Shown here piece after piece: positions 42,400 through 57,300 of a DNA stretch of 64,000 nucleotides. The notes under the pieces were generated by a model. The model was given only the letters and a program-made list of their open reading frames with translations, did not search any database and was not told the origin of the DNA. Each line of letters starts with the position of its first letter. The stretch's first letter is position 1. Both the position numbers and the translations under genes were made by a program. This DNA comes from Thunnus maccoyii (taxonomy: Eukaryota; Chordata; Actinopteri; Scombriformes; Scombridae): the NCBI RefSeq assembly GCF_910596095.1, contig NC_056535.1:20910505-20974504 (forward strand). Direction: 5' to 3'.

Positions 42400-45300
42400 A
42401 TCACTAGTGTCGTTACCAGCCTCTTGGCATCGCCTCAAACTTTTACGTTTCCACTTCAGGCGTTTAATGTGTTCCCCAAATTGCCACCGCTTTGTTAGCA
42501 GTAATGTTTAATTGGCTGGAAGAAGATGAATGAGACTGACAGGAATCAGCTGTCCAGAGATTCCCCTGTGAGTCTGACTCGGAAATCATAACCTGACCAG
42601 CTTTTCCTCCTCTGAAACCAGCTCGTTAAACTTGTCACATCTAATTAGGGTGTTAAAATGCACCGAGTGCATCGGTGGGAAACAGTAGGTGGTTGGTCCG
42701 GGGCAGCCAATAAGGCCTTTTTGGGTCAGGTGGTGGTGGTGGTGGAGGAGGAGGAGGAGGAGGAGGAGGAGGAGAAGGGGGGATGGATGGTGATGTTGTT
42801 GAATTGGACCGCTGCGGGCTTTTATTTCTAAGCAGGCTTTTTTCCGCTATTACTTCAATTATGGCCATCCAGCGGGCTAAACAGGGCAGCCTGCATGGAC
42901 TGTAGCCTTGTTTTAATTAGGTATGAAATTAATTAGAGCAGACATCTATTAAAGACTTTTAAGTTTGGCAAATTTTTTTTCCACAGAGTTTAAAGGTATA
43001 ACAGTGGATTAATGGCTTACAGCCAAAATTACATTTTATTGCATCCCATCATTTGTGCTGCCTGTCTAACAGGTGTCAGACGTCTCAGATACAGAAAAAG
43101 TTAAAGGTTTTCTCACCTTTAACAGTTTTTTTTTTAATCTAAAATGTCAAACATATTTGTATTTTTAACAAACAATATCTGCAAAATGTCAGCATCATTT
43201 TACTGTAATAACTCCACAGCCTCACAAAACAAACACTGTGTCTTTATATAGATGTTTAAATTTTTGTATACATTTTTTTAAGCTTATTGCTACTGGAGAT
43301 TTGCCTTCTGTGCAAATGCAAAAATACAATTGTCTTCGATTCCCATTTTTAAGAGGCCGCATTCTCTTTTTATTGAATACTTTTTTTCTTGTATTGGTAC
43401 AAAAAAAGCTCTGTGATGTCTGACAGCCTACTCTCGCCATTGTTAGATGAACAGCCACTAGAAAAGGAAGAGAGAAAGAAGAGGGAGGCGAAAAGGCCCT
43501 TCTGTTATTTTCTGTCTTGAGACTTGCTGCATAGGCTATTCAGGCAAGTTGATGAACTCCTCCAAAAAGTTTATTAAGGGGCTGAAAACAATAAGAACTA
43601 AAGCCTTTGGGTGCCTGGGCAGACAGTTTATAAACTAGCTGCTATTGTGCCTCAAAGGCAGATGCATGAATACTTTTGAATAGGGGCCTTCAAACTGACA
43701 CGATCAGGCTGGACAGCAGCAGTTTTAAAGGGAGAGAGGGTGCTTCTGCTGCAGCTCAGATCTCTGCTTTTTTTTTTTTTTTTTGCATTAATGTACATCT
43801 GCAAAGGAAGGGGGAGGAGGTGCTGGGCACTCTGTCATGGCCACGCTGGTTTTCTCTCAGGTTTTACACTATATGTGTGCTTTAAAACACTTTAAAGTGA
43901 ACATATATGTTTGGGAAAATAAACACTTTGTTGGACTATTTTGTGAAGCAATTATAATGTAGAATCACCCAACCTGGAAGCCCAGAAAGTCTGTCCTGTG
44001 AATCTTCATGAAAGCAGATGGTTTAATGCACTGCATCATATTATTTTCTTACTACTAATGCTGTATTTTGGGTGTGGAAATTGCACAAGCTGTTATGTGG
44101 AGACCAGGAGCAGAGTGTGACAATTGGGCTTCTCGTGTTAAAGCTGAATTTCAAACAAACAAAAAAAAAGCTACTCAAATCTTGCTGATCATTTATGCAC
44201 CCAAAAGGCAAAGCAGAAATCTGTTGTGTGCTTTAGCAGGGCGACGTGGCTTCACTGTTGATATATTTTTGAATGGGGCACACTGGTTACGCGCACTCAA
44301 GAAGATACATTATTCCCCTCCTTTTCAGTAACAATAGACTGTCACTCTTTATCCCTCTTCCCTCCTCTGTCCCTCCCTCTCCAGCTTTCTCTTTAGTCCT
44401 CTCAGTCTCTGGCTCTGTGCCTCACAACATCAGAGGGAGTCCAGTGATTTGTGACCCCAGCAACCCACACTTAATCTCGCTAAAGAGGGGGAGCATCCAG
44501 TTTGCAGCTTGGCGGGCCCCAAATAGACCAAGCCTGCTCTGGCAGGTGTCAACATTAGCAAACAATTGGTCCCCAGTCCCATGCCCCGTACCCCAGTGCG
44601 ACACTGAACCTAAACTATTTGAGGCGCGCTGAAAGGAGCCACATAATAGGGAATGTGGAGGGGAGGAGAGGAGGGGGAGGACAAGGGAGAGATTACACTC
44701 TCAGACAGCTATTAGCAGGGATGAGGCTTTTCTAAACAAACAAAAAAAAGAAGACGATCAATACTGTGTTAGTTTACCAAGTGGAGTCATCATTGTGGCT
44801 TTGGAGTATTTATTTTCTGCTCCATTGTTTTTCTCGACTTCTCAAACGTCTGTGGGCCGTATTGGCAATCCAATTTAGTTTGGAGGGGGTCCCTGGGAGG
44901 CCTATTTCTTTTCGCGGGCAGTTCTGTGTTAGTTGCGGGTTTGCTTGCGGTGGGCAGTTCATTTGGTGTTGTAATGAATCCTGATTGGTGAGTATTACCT
45001 TCGATAGTGGACAATGACTGGGCTGTCCAGAGGGAAAACAACACTCAGGGATGACAGAGCTCTGCTTAGACCTCTGGGATTGCAGTCCCTCTTCTTCATT
45101 AGACAGGAGTGTCTTACCAAGGAGAGCAGAGGAAATGGGAAGAGAATGAGTTGACATGTGGACTGTTGCTGCTCTCGAGTGGGTATGTGTCTTGACAAGA
45201 GGGCCAATGTTCTTTAAAGGCCATTTATTTATCTCTCACTGCTGATTCCTATCCATGCCACGAGGAGAGACAAGTGTTCTCAGCAGCAGGAGATTAGTTT

Positions 45301-48300
45301 CAAAAGGTTTTAATGGAAAAACCTATAGTAGTTGTTTTCGGACAGAAATCTCATTTAATTGGTTTGAGATGTTTTCTAGGCGTCTTTCCTCTTGGTCTAC
45401 GTGAAAAACAACCAGTTCAATTCAGGTAACACTCGCTAAAACCAGTGCAGTAGCAGCACACACATCATTAGAGAGGCTCCCATCATTTTGCTTCAATAAA
45501 CAAGCGTAATTAAGCGACCTCATGACCTTTGCAGACAATGGTGCCTTTTGTCAGAAAGTACCAATAACAATGTCAACGAGCAATAAAATTAATCTGAGTA
45601 TTCACGGCATCACAGAACATAGAAAACAAGCCACAAACACAGACTGCTGGTGTCATATACTGTACTTCCCCTGCTATTGTCCTCAGGAGGTGAAGACTGT
45701 AGGTAAAAACATAATGTTTCCATCTTTTTGTTTTGTCATGAGTAGGTGAATAACCAAAGGGGACAGACAGTTTACAGAGCAATCTCGGCTGTAAGCAGTA
45801 TCTAATTAACCATGTAATTCCATAAATCATAGTCATTTTGCCTAATAAGTTATCTACCAGACAACATAAATGTTGTTACTGGCTGACAGATAATGCAAAA
45901 TAATGCCAAGGGCTTGTAAAATTGTGGAAGTCCACGAGTAATTCTTCGGTGTATTTATGCAGGCACATATCGGTCAGGACACAAGTCTTTGTTGTAGTTG
46001 CCTCTTTGATTTCAGCCAAATAAAATCTCACAGCAGAGAAATCAGTGGCATCTTGTATTTATGGCTCAAATGGACCAAACACAGTCTCTTCTTCTGTATT
46101 AAATACTGAGTAGTTTTGCAGGTATCCCACAAATACCATTCAATATACAGAATCACATTCTACATAGTTTTGCAAGTATTTACTTCCTGAATTTTAGAGG
46201 CATTAATTATGATGCTGATTGATTATCAGTGAATCAGTAAAAACGGTTGGCTTAGTCGTCTAATTTAGTTCTGCAGTCCTGATATTTCAAAGATCTCTTT
46301 TGGCTAAATGTGATCCTTTTACAGCATTTAATTTTTACGATCAGCTCAGCAAGATTTAGATTTTTCTCTGTATGTAGTTTGAGGAACATAAAATATACTG
46401 TATGGTCCAATTGAAATTCCTTGCCTGTCTGTGTTAATCTTAGGAAATGTTTAAGATGGACAGTATAATAATAACCAGGACCTTTGGCAGAAATGGATCT
46501 GTCTTGGTGATTAAGCCATTGTTATTCTGCCAAACAATAAAACTGAAGGACTGCAAAAATGAGTATACACTACATCAGGACATATCAGGCTTTATTATGC
46601 CCATGTTAAATTGTGCAGCAGATGATCAGGTCAGAACCACATAATTTATTGAAAGACATGTAGTTTCCTCCAATTCGCTTTGCCAGCTAGGGTTGTCAAA
46701 CTCTGACAGCTGGCACAGATCGGGACAGTGTGTTGCATTATGTCCATCCGCTGGTTACCATGGAGCTGCATTAGAAAAGACAAAAAGCATTTCTGGCTAA
46801 TTTTATTACAATACAGGAATAGCCCACATAATGTGCAACAGTAATTACGTTTAGCACAGTGCGCCCGTGCTCTCCCTCAGTGATGAATGAGAAACATTGA
46901 CCATGGTCTGCTAGTTTAAAAATCGCCATTAGCCTATGCTACTTAGGGCCAGAACATTTCACATTTTATGCTCTTGATCTGCTTCACCACTGAAATATTC
47001 ATTTGTTTTAATTGTGCATGTTTTTTTTCATAACCACAAAGACAATAAACATGTTCCCTGAGTGTTGCAAATCAGAAATGTGTTTTTTTCCCACCAAGTT
47101 AAAATGTGAAAGCGGTTGTCCAAACAGTGGGGTGGAGCTCCTGTCCTAGCCGACAAAATAACAACTTCAAATGTTGTCCCCTATTTTCAACTAATGGGCT
47201 TATTTCTGCATCGTCAGTCATTCTCTCCTTGGGGAATATGTAGTCTCAGTATAAAAAGCTTTGCTACTGTGCCACATTACAACCCCACAATATGGAGGGA
47301 TCTCAGAAATTAATGCCAAGCACTGTAATGCTTCACTATACCCAGAAAAAAAAGCTATTTACAGGAAATATTCATTAAATTATTGTTGAATATAAAGGAA
47401 CTCTTTGGTAACCATTTGTTTCCTGACAAGCCCATAAATGTCAGTGCACTATAGTAAGTATATTATAAAAATGTGTCTTGTTTTTATCTTTTCCAATTAC
47501 AGAGTTGACTCAGTGTCACAGGAATAAAGTAATATTCAAACATATAAAAGCAATTTTAGTGCCAAATACATCAACTGTAAATGTAGTGTTTTCTGCAAAG
47601 ATATAAACCTTACTTTCCTGCCCACTAATTAAACATTTAAACAGTTTTATGAGGTTTGTTCACATCAATCTTGAGGGTTTTTTTTATTAAAGTTTCTACC
47701 ATTCTTCACAACTCTTCTTTCCCAGTGTCCTCTATATCGCACAAACTTTTCCACAATATTTGCTGCCCAGCCTTGTCCAGAAAATTAGGAAACTTCCCTT
47801 GGGCACATAAAAATGTCCGCTGTGCATTCCTATACTGTGCCCGGTAATCTCTCTTTGGCTTTGTTGAGAAAATGATTTGTTCCTCCAGGAGACCTCGGCT
47901 CATAGCCCTGAGACGTTACTGTTTGATTTCCTGCGTAGGTTTTTAGAGCTTTTTGCTGGGGGACCGCAGCTCTGGCTCCAGTGCCATTTGGCAGAGACCC
48001 CCATGGGCTCCTTTTTACTTTCTTGTGCTCTCTGTTAATTTCATTACTTTCGCTGTGACCTCAATTAGCAAAGACTTGAGCTCAGGCGGTGACATTCTGC
48101 GCGACAGAAGAACAAACCTGGTGTAAAGCTCAGTCTTATTGGGGAAGTGAGAGGTGGCTCTTTCTAACAAGGTTCACATTTTGTATCCTCTGAAGTCCAT
48201 GTGGCTCTGTTAGATCCTCTGTAATCTGGCTTTGTTCTAAAAACTGCCTCAGTAGGAAAGGAATGAATATGATAATTTAGCAGGTAAACTCATAAATGCT

Positions 48301-51300
48301 TACAAAATGTAGCATTTTGCATTGTGTGAATGATGGACACTAACATTTTTGCAATGTTTGAAGTGCATTTTTCTCATATTTACATCATAAGAAGTCTGTC
48401 AGAACAGGAATTTAAATATTAAAAATAATAAAACTGCTCATTTGGAAAAAAACACATTTAAAAACCATGTATAACTATCTTAGAGTCAAAAGCAAACAAT
48501 CATATTGTCGGTAATATCCTACTTTTAGCCAGTAGCATATTAAAGAAAAAGAATCCCACCCTTCAAGCCCTTCACGCTTTCACACTCAGGCAGCGCAGAG
48601 GCATGGGGAGTCAATATGTCAGCATTTATGGATGCCCTGCGGAGCTGCACAGGGCTGTCAGGCCCCTATTCATGCTCTAATGGCCCCCTGAGGAGCTCGT
48701 CTCTCCGGGCTGAAAAGGCCGGGAGGCCCAGTGGACGCCCTGTTGTTGAAGGTGAGCGTGCGCTCTCATGGACGCGCCGCGCCTTCATCCATATGACAAG
48801 AGCCATAAAAGAGCATCGCTCTCGCTGCTTCTCCCTCTCTGTCTCCTCTGCTTTTCTCTCTTGTGTCCCCCCCCCCCCCCCTTCTCCCACTTTCTCCCCA
48901 CCTCAAACAGAGAAAAGGGGGCTAATTGTTTGTTGTGAGAGCCAAAGATTATAGAGCCTCCCATCTTTCTTCCTCCCCTGCCTTTTTCTCCTCTTTTTCA
49001 AGCCTCTGCTCCTTTTCTAAAGAATGTGATTCTGTCCGAGAGACAAGGGAAGAAAAGTATTGGAATTTTCCTGAGGAATGTTGATGTAAAAGAGCCTAAA
49101 CTCTGACACTGGCGGTGAGACGTTGTGCATTCGGTAGCAAAAGCAAGGAGGACTCTTCTAGTTTCATCAGGTAGTAGTTGAGTCTGTTTGAAGTTTTGAA
49201 CAACTACTTCTTATGTCGAATAGTTAAAAATATGTGTGTAATTGCAGTTGGAGTTGTGTGCAAATTTTATATCTGTCTCTCCCTTCTGACTCGTCATGTC
49301 TCACCACTTGAATCTGAATAGATTTTGGGACAAGTGCCCTTGGCCCTCAGGCACCTGCTATGAACCAATAATTGACATGATAGGCATGAGACAAAGCTGA
49401 ATTCAATGACATCTGTCCATAAAGGTGAGCTGAAGATGATTTTATTTTAGATAGACGGTGGATTTTTAATATCCTTACGTATAGTTACACATCTCATCCA
49501 GATTCAATTTCAGCTAAATGTCAAATTATGGCCCAGAGAAGGTCACTGACAACCAGAAGAAATTGATGATGCATTTTGGCATGTTACCAAACCAAGTAAA
49601 CAGTTAACTTGATTCTGCCACATATTAAGTCCCTTTTACAAATTGTTTAGCATATTTATCTGAGTATTTTAATCTAATATACTGTATATATAAATGCATT
49701 CATACTGAAGCTAGGCTCACTTTGAGAGTTTTGTTTTTGTTTTTCACTCGCAGGGAGATAACTACAGGAAAAGATTATTCATAGAGAATTTGTCTTTAAA
49801 GCATTCTGGTTATCGCTGTAGTCTATCTTGTATTCACATAAGGTTCCTATCTCAGATACATCCTTCGGTAAATGCCTTGAATCACATGCCTCCTTTAACT
49901 TGGCAACCCCTTTGGGATGAACAGGCAAGTGCATTAAACAGAGATGCCGCTCCATTCTCAGAAAAATGCAAATTGGGAAGTTGTTAGTTATTTGATGTTG
50001 CTGCACGATCCCCCCCGCCCCCGAAACATCCCTCCACTCCAGTGTTGGTGGTTGAATCGCATGCAGTCCTGGGGACAGGCAGGGCTGTTTATATGCAGGC
50101 CTGGAGCAGCAAAGACAGCACAGAGACAGATGCATGTCAGAGATAGCAGATCCCATCTCAGGCAGATGCCTCTTATCACAGGCCTGTTTGCATAATTAGG
50201 CCTTTTGATATTCACCCCCTCTGACTGACAAAAAGTATAATTGCAGTATCAACTACGACAAAAGGTAGGCACAAAATAAACAAGTCAACATAAATAGGGA
50301 GAAAAGATGTGGTGTTATTTTTGTCCTGTGGGGAAAAAAGAGGGAGGAAAAAACAGCATTTTTAACTAAATCTGCTGTCAGTCACAGTCAACTGGTGTGA
50401 CTCGGTGCTCAGAGGCTGGTCCTGTGAATGCCTGCAAAACACAGAGCGTGAGGCCTGATTGTAATTATGCTGGAACTAATATGCTTTTCAAAATGAGCCA
50501 TTATGAGCTAATGCTGCACTGCCAAAGCCCTGTCTGTTTTTGTCCCTCTGTCTTGGATAGTTTGCAAAGGTATGGCTGATATTGAGGCCATGGGTTATGA
50601 TATCAGAGACAGTTTGACAAGGATGAACGCTACTTTTTTTTTTTTTTTTAGGCTAATACTGTTCACAGGTGAGTTAGAGATGAGGGATAAAGCACCTGAC
50701 ACCTGCCTCACTGCAAGAACATGTTTCTTTTTATGCTTCTGCTTGTAATGTTTTTATTTTCTGATGATTATTACATGACACACCTGTGCAAAAAGATAAT
50801 AATTCTGTTCGCTTTCCTAGTACATTTTACTGTTTTTCCTTATTTTAGTACACATCTGGCTGGAAGTATACTGTAAATATGGATTATTTAAGCCACTTTA
50901 ATATGTGTATTTATATATTTTTAGCATAATTCATAACTGGTTATTGCTTTTCAGATGATATAACACATTTTTCATGCTGTTAATTGTAATGCTTCGATGA
51001 TCATTTACTTTTGGGCCATATTTGTTTTAGATTTTTTTTTCCAAACATTACCTCACAGTATCAGATGTCCTGACTTAGCTAATATTTTCAACCACTTGGC
51101 TGACATGAAGCTTATTACTGACATATAAATCTATAACCTCACATATCTCTTGGTTAATTGCTGGTATTGAGTGGACAGCTGTCTGTTTAATCAGCATTAC
51201 CTCAGCGTCCCAGGGGTAAAGGTGGAGGACTGGACTGGACGAGTCTGAGGGGTTGGAGGGAGAAGACAAGAAGGGTTTGGAGGAGTAGGTGGGGAGGGGG

Positions 51301-54300
51301 TGCAGAATGAGGAGGTGGGGGGGTTTGAGGAATCAGGGTGATGAGGATCCCATCTGTAGTCTGAAGAGTCTGTCTGAGGGGTCAGCAGAAGAGCATCAGG
51401 GAAGAGAGCAGGCTTTAAACCTCACAGTAACCTTAAAAGTATTAACTAGCAGCCCAAGTCCTTGAAGAGAAGGAACTTTGCTTTATCTGAAAGGCCTGGC
51501 TGGAATTAAAACGTCATTAAAGCAAAGGCACACTGGGGTGAAAAGACGTGGCAGTTCTCCACATCTCTTGCCACATCGTTGTTAATCATTGCAACATATT
51601 AGTTGTCATTGTTCACCAATAGTGCAACCATAATTAGTCTGATGAGTTGATTTGAGCTTTCCAGTGCGACAATATCAAAACATGACTTAAGTTTTGAAAT
51701 AGCACCAGAAATAGTATTCATTATTGGATTTGATAAAGATGGAGGGACAGAAAAGTGACAAAATAAAGTTACTCACTCAGTATACAGACAAGAAAATACC
51801 TTGAATTTTGAGTGTGCTGTTGATGGACACTATTCTCCCACAATGCAATGCACAAAGGAAATGGCGGAGCTGCTCACAGCTGGAAAATATTTCAAACTAA
51901 TTTTGAAAGGAAAAGACCTCAGAAAACAAAACAACAAACAAAAATTTAGTGGGCCTACTCAAGTTCAACTAACCGAATGAAGTTTAATGTTGCAGCTTGA
52001 TTGACATCTGACAGTGCAAGTATTGAATCTTTTCCTGTTAGTATAAAACAGTATTTATTTCTTAAGGATTAGTAGTATATATTGTACTGTATACATTTGG
52101 TATATAACATGAATCTGGAACATTATTAATTAGCTTTTGCCCATATAAAGTGATCATCTTTTTATTTGTATCAATTTTATGTAAAATAGAGAGCGGATCA
52201 GTGATGTATCCCCTTCAACTGAATCTTTCAAATATCGCCTGTATTGAATCCATCCCTTTCTTAAATCATGACATTCGTTAAAATGTAAGGTAGCTATTAC
52301 CCAAACAATTCCCAGTGTTATTTTTAATCTTAATCAAGCACTTACCTAAACAAAGCAATTGGCAAACCTGATTAATTTCTATTTATACCGACTGCGATTT
52401 TAAATCAATATCGGGGGAAAAACCTCAGAGAGCCCCTGGAGGAGAGTACACGGTAGTAATCATGCCCACTGGATGGCACATAATGAGATTCTAATTGGAC
52501 AATAAGTAATGAGACAAGGCATGAGTGGTTTATCAATATCCCATGAACCCGTTGAATGGAATTACGCAGTTGCATTATACAAAGGTCTAATCAGAATGTA
52601 CCTTTTTGTGCAGAGCGGACCATTAAGGAATTGACCTCGACACCCCTGCAGGGACTTTGTTTGCTCAGTCTTAATTTTGTCTTTGATTATTAACATTGGC
52701 ACATGTGCCAGGGGATAAAAGAGGCATGATATTTAAATTTCAAAGTGTCGTTATCCAGCAAACAGACTGAAAAGTGGTCATTTTCTCTCTTTGTTCCTGC
52801 TAGTGCTCACTGACATGTATTCAGGCCAGTTTTTAAATTATCTGCTGTCTACAGAGGAGCGAGACTCTTCCAGTAACACCATCAGACTCTGTCTTCCATC
52901 AGAATGAAGAGCAGCCATGCGTTTTTAGATACTTTCTGTCCTCTACGCACCAAATGTAGTCAGCATATAGATGAGTTTTACATCCAAACTGCAATCCCAG
53001 TTGGCCCCATGCAGCGTGTGCCATTTTCCATTTTCCCTTACTCATTACAGGCAGGGCTGTTGACCTTGTGCTCCTGTTTCATGTACTAGAACAGATGTGT
53101 TGGCTCTGGAGGGCTTAATGGAGAGCAGCAGTCCAAGCTATTGTCTGCTGAGATTTATCAGTCATTAGCTTGATAGCATGTTAAACGTGACACTGATTGC
53201 CACAACGGTTTACTTGCAAAAATAAAGTCTGTGAAAGCACCTCGAACAAAGGGTGAAGAGACAGTGACAGGGAAAAGAAAATAGTTTGAGGAGGAGAAGA
53301 CTTTGGTGTCTTTCTCAGAGCCCCTTGAGTATGTGTCTACGCTGGCCCCCACGTCTCCCTATAGGACACAGAGGTGACTTTGGAAAGTGATCTGCACACT
53401 GCCGGGCTGGTCTCAAGTGTCGTCATGGCAAGTTACTGGGCAAATGGATATACGCATCCTCATGAAAACCAACAAAGGGATATGTGGTGTATGTACATAT
53501 TCAACTTTGTATGTTCAAGGGTGTTCTGCAGCGGAGTGAGCCCGTGCTTCAAGAATCAATCTTTATTAAAAAGGATAAGACTGAAGAATTGATTTAATGA
53601 ATGCGGCCTCATGTCCTGCGGCCACATGTAATCCGCAGAGAATCATTGAGCATGAGCTCAGGGGGACAAAAAATGTTCGTAGAAGACTCATAGAGTGGCC
53701 TGTAATGATAGTCTCCATATAATCCCATAATTCCTTGTTTAATTAAACTCTGGAGCTGGCCTTGAGACTCCGCCAGCTCTGTTGCTCTTTTGTTCTCACA
53801 GTTGTTATTTGGAGGCTAGGTTTGAGTATTCTTTTGTCCTCTTATGTTGAAAGATTTCACTGGAGTGAGCTATAAACAGAGATCGGAGCTGGAAACAATG
53901 AATTAGATGGTAGGAACTCACTCAGGCGAAACATTCAGGTGAGCATTATAGTTTTCATTTTAGCTGAATGGTGAAGGGCCTCTGTCAGAAGCAGAAATCT
54001 CTCCATACACCCTCTTCTTCAATATCTTCCTTTATTTTCCCTCTCCCACACTTTCTGGACTGTGCATGATGCAATCCAACTAGCCCTGGAGCAACACTGG
54101 CACATCATGCCGCCTTGTCAATGTCTCAATGAGGAAATTATGAAAATATGAATTTTATGACATGAAATGAAAAGGGCCATGTAGTTTGAATAGACATGCA
54201 GAGGAGGTGAAAATGATGCAATTTTCTAAATTCAGTTATAATGGTAATGTGCAATGGTAATGCGTATTTGCTGTCAAAAATTTCCCTGTCGGCCTGGATT

Positions 54301-57300
54301 GTACAGCTTTGTGCTGTATCTATATTCCTCGAGCAAAAATTCAGCTTAGTTGAATGCCTAAAAAGTAATGTAAAATATGTTCTAATTCATTTAATGACAG
54401 CAGATGGAAACACACAGGACTGAATGGTTTTGGTGTGATATTGTGTTCTATTTTACACACTTTGGCTGCGCTGTGTATGAGCAGTGTGCCCTGGGCCAAT
54501 GAGAGAGAAAAGCAGGGTGAGGAGCAGCAAGGTGGCCTGTGCAGATTAACCCCTCTACCCATCGACACCCCCGCTCCCCCTCAGCCCTCTGCCTTAACTG
54601 CCTCTGGGGCCCCTCTCAGAGGCAGGATTGTGTATCAGGGCCTCCTCTATATTAAATAAATATCCACAGATTAAGATAATATTCTCCCAGTTGTATATTG
54701 AGAGAGAAGTAGCTGTCATCTGAATCCTCTGTGTTGCCTGCCCGGCTCTCTTGAGAGTGCAGATAATGCTGTTGGTTCTTGATCAGTTTCAGCTCACATT
54801 TGATCTTATTTTCTACAAACATGCACTCAGATAACAGATAGACTCCTTAGATTGCTTTTTTATTCCATGATCACACAGATGGCCCTCTCTCCTCTTCTTT
54901 TCACCTCAGGTAACCGCACAGATGATGGCTCAGATGTAGATTCGGAGCCCGACTTGCCTCTGAAGAGGAAGCAGAGGCGCAGTCGCACCACCTTCACCGC
55001 CGAGCAGCTGGAGGAGCTGGAGAAGGCTTTTGAAAGGACGCATTACCCAGACATCTACACCAGAGAGGAGCTGGCTCAGAGGACAAAACTCACAGAAGCG
55101 AGAGTACAGGTTAGATTGATGAGCACACACATCGTTCTGTAATAATTCTGCAAGTCGGTTCAACCAAATAATGGAAACACATATTCTCTCACCTATAGTG
55201 GTATCAAGACATGCAGAATATATCCAGGTTTTGAAGCATCCTTGAGATTTCTGCATTCACCTCTAATTGTGATGCTGAGCATGAGCAGAGTGCGGGATCT
55301 TCGTTTCTCAAGACTGAAGTGATACTTTGCAATGCGCCTGCATCTGAGATAATTGGATATGCGAATATCTCCTTTGAAAAAATAGCATTCACCATAATAC
55401 AATGGAGGGAACTAACATTTTAAAAATTCAACAAAAACATCTCTATCTAGAAACAGTGTCCTCCACACTCACTCAAACATTTTATAGGGGCTATTTCTTC
55501 AGCAGAAAGTAGTTACAAAGACTGTTCACTGTGAGCTCTTTGGGTTATTCAAAGTAACTGGGACTTACTTGGGATAAAGATGCTGCTTTTTGCTTTAAAG
55601 TATTCCATGAACCACCATTGTATTGAGGTGGAAGCAGAAATCTCAGAGATGGCTTTCTCAAAACCCTGACAAATAAAACTATCTGCATGGTTAGCTAGAT
55701 ACAATACGATAAGTGAGGAAATGTGTTTTGTTTGGGGTTTTTTTTTTGTAATTTGGGTGCACTGGTCCTTTTAACTCATGTGTAATTGGAGTTTGGCTAT
55801 GTTAACTGTAAAGACTCCACCTGTCAACATCAATACACTGTGGTAGCTCAGTGCTGAGAATCAGAATATTTGATCTTTTAACATGCAGCCAGTTGTAGAA
55901 GCTCACACTTTTTTCATCTTCTTTAGGCTGCAGTGGACTCTACACTGCATGAACAGCAAATACCGAAATTCCCATAAAAACATTGCAAAAAGCGTCACAT
56001 GTGACTGAACTCACACTCACTTATTAAACTCTTGAAAAAGTAATAATAAAGCCCTTCTTTTACCCACAGCAATGATGTATTCATCTGTCAGGTAGATGTT
56101 GCCCTTTTTATTGTATTGCAATGTGCGTGTAAGGGAGTTTGCATGTTGGAGCGGTTTGACAGAGTTGCTCCCCATTTTCACACCTCAGACCCTGCAACCT
56201 GTCTAACAGCCTGGGTGCCATGCGGTTATATGTAAGATTGAAGGAAGATATGTACAGTAGAGTTATAGCAGCAGCTGTTCTTCCAAAGACGGAGAGAAGG
56301 AGAGAAAAAAGAGAAGAGGAGAGAAAGGGAATGCATTCCTGATGGATTTCTCATTTCGGCCTTTGGCCAGGATCTCATCCCATCACTTTCAAGCTCGCCG
56401 CTGCTTGTAAAACCCTCCACATATCACACAGGGTTCCTCATCCTCTCCAGGGACCCTATGCCCCGACAACAACATTAATCAATCAGCCGCTAGTAAAAGA
56501 AAAAAAAAAGGTCTGGGGCACCCCTCTCGTTTTACCACAGTCGTTCACACTCCCTCTGAACCCCCCAAACTCCACACCGCATGCTAAGTGTTCATCACAC
56601 TACAAACATGCAGTTGGGGTAACTGATTCCACACATGTCTTTGTCCATCTTGAAACCCCCCAACACGCAAGGATGTGCTATATGTCTGAGTGTTTAATGC
56701 CTCACTCAAGGGAGGAGAAATTTATCTCATGGCTATTATAAGACAATATATTCATTTTTTGTGTGTGTGCGTGTTTTTTAGAGATGAGAATGCAGTAAAT
56801 GTGGACAAGAAAAGGGAGCAGCTATTTGAATTAAAAGTTTCATCAGTATTTTTTTTTTAATGTAAAATCTACTCTAACACATTCTGATGGTATTTAGAAA
56901 GAAAATTCAATGTGGCATTTTGGAGGCTGAGTTTCAGATTTAGCCACAAAAACTGTACAAACTACATTTTTTGCTTCATTTTGAAGATTGTACTAAATTC
57001 CGCGTTCAAACACAACACTCTGCAGCAATTCAAAGCCATCATGGAGGACTAACATCTTGAATTTGACGGAAAAATCCATGCATGTATTAGCACCTATGTA
57101 TTTATGGAGCCTGACAAAAATATCTAAACATGAAAGCAAGAAAAGAGAGAAAACGAAGTGACTGCTGCCTCTTTGCTGTTAGATAATAGATTTAAATGAT
57201 GTCATGTGAAAACCTGAGGAATTTGAGTCATGGCTATAATTTGTTAATGCAGTTTTCCTCATAATCTAATTCTTAAAAGGCTTTGAAAGTCTAAAAAGGT

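Larger units (their letters stand above)
36063..54909 (+). other. pax7 intron 4 (18.8 kb), microsatellite-rich, no recognised transposon
   Basis: The largest intron separates the paired-domain/octapeptide exons from the homeodomain exons. It holds microsatellites (ATT, CA, CG, GGA types), homopolymer runs near 37078-37102 and 37490-37514, and a C14-15 run near 48867-48881. GC-balanced, TAAT-rich stretches such as 42880-42960, 47930-48120 and 52430-52760 look like conserved non-coding elements. All open frames here, including 112 codons at 48616-48954, lack family resemblance and splice logic, so I treat them as non-coding. Confidence 0.7.

Noticed and set aside
48616..48954. 112-codon frame in pax7 intron 4
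   Set aside because: Low-complexity Ser/Pro/Arg-rich translation of GC-rich intron, with no family match and no splice context.
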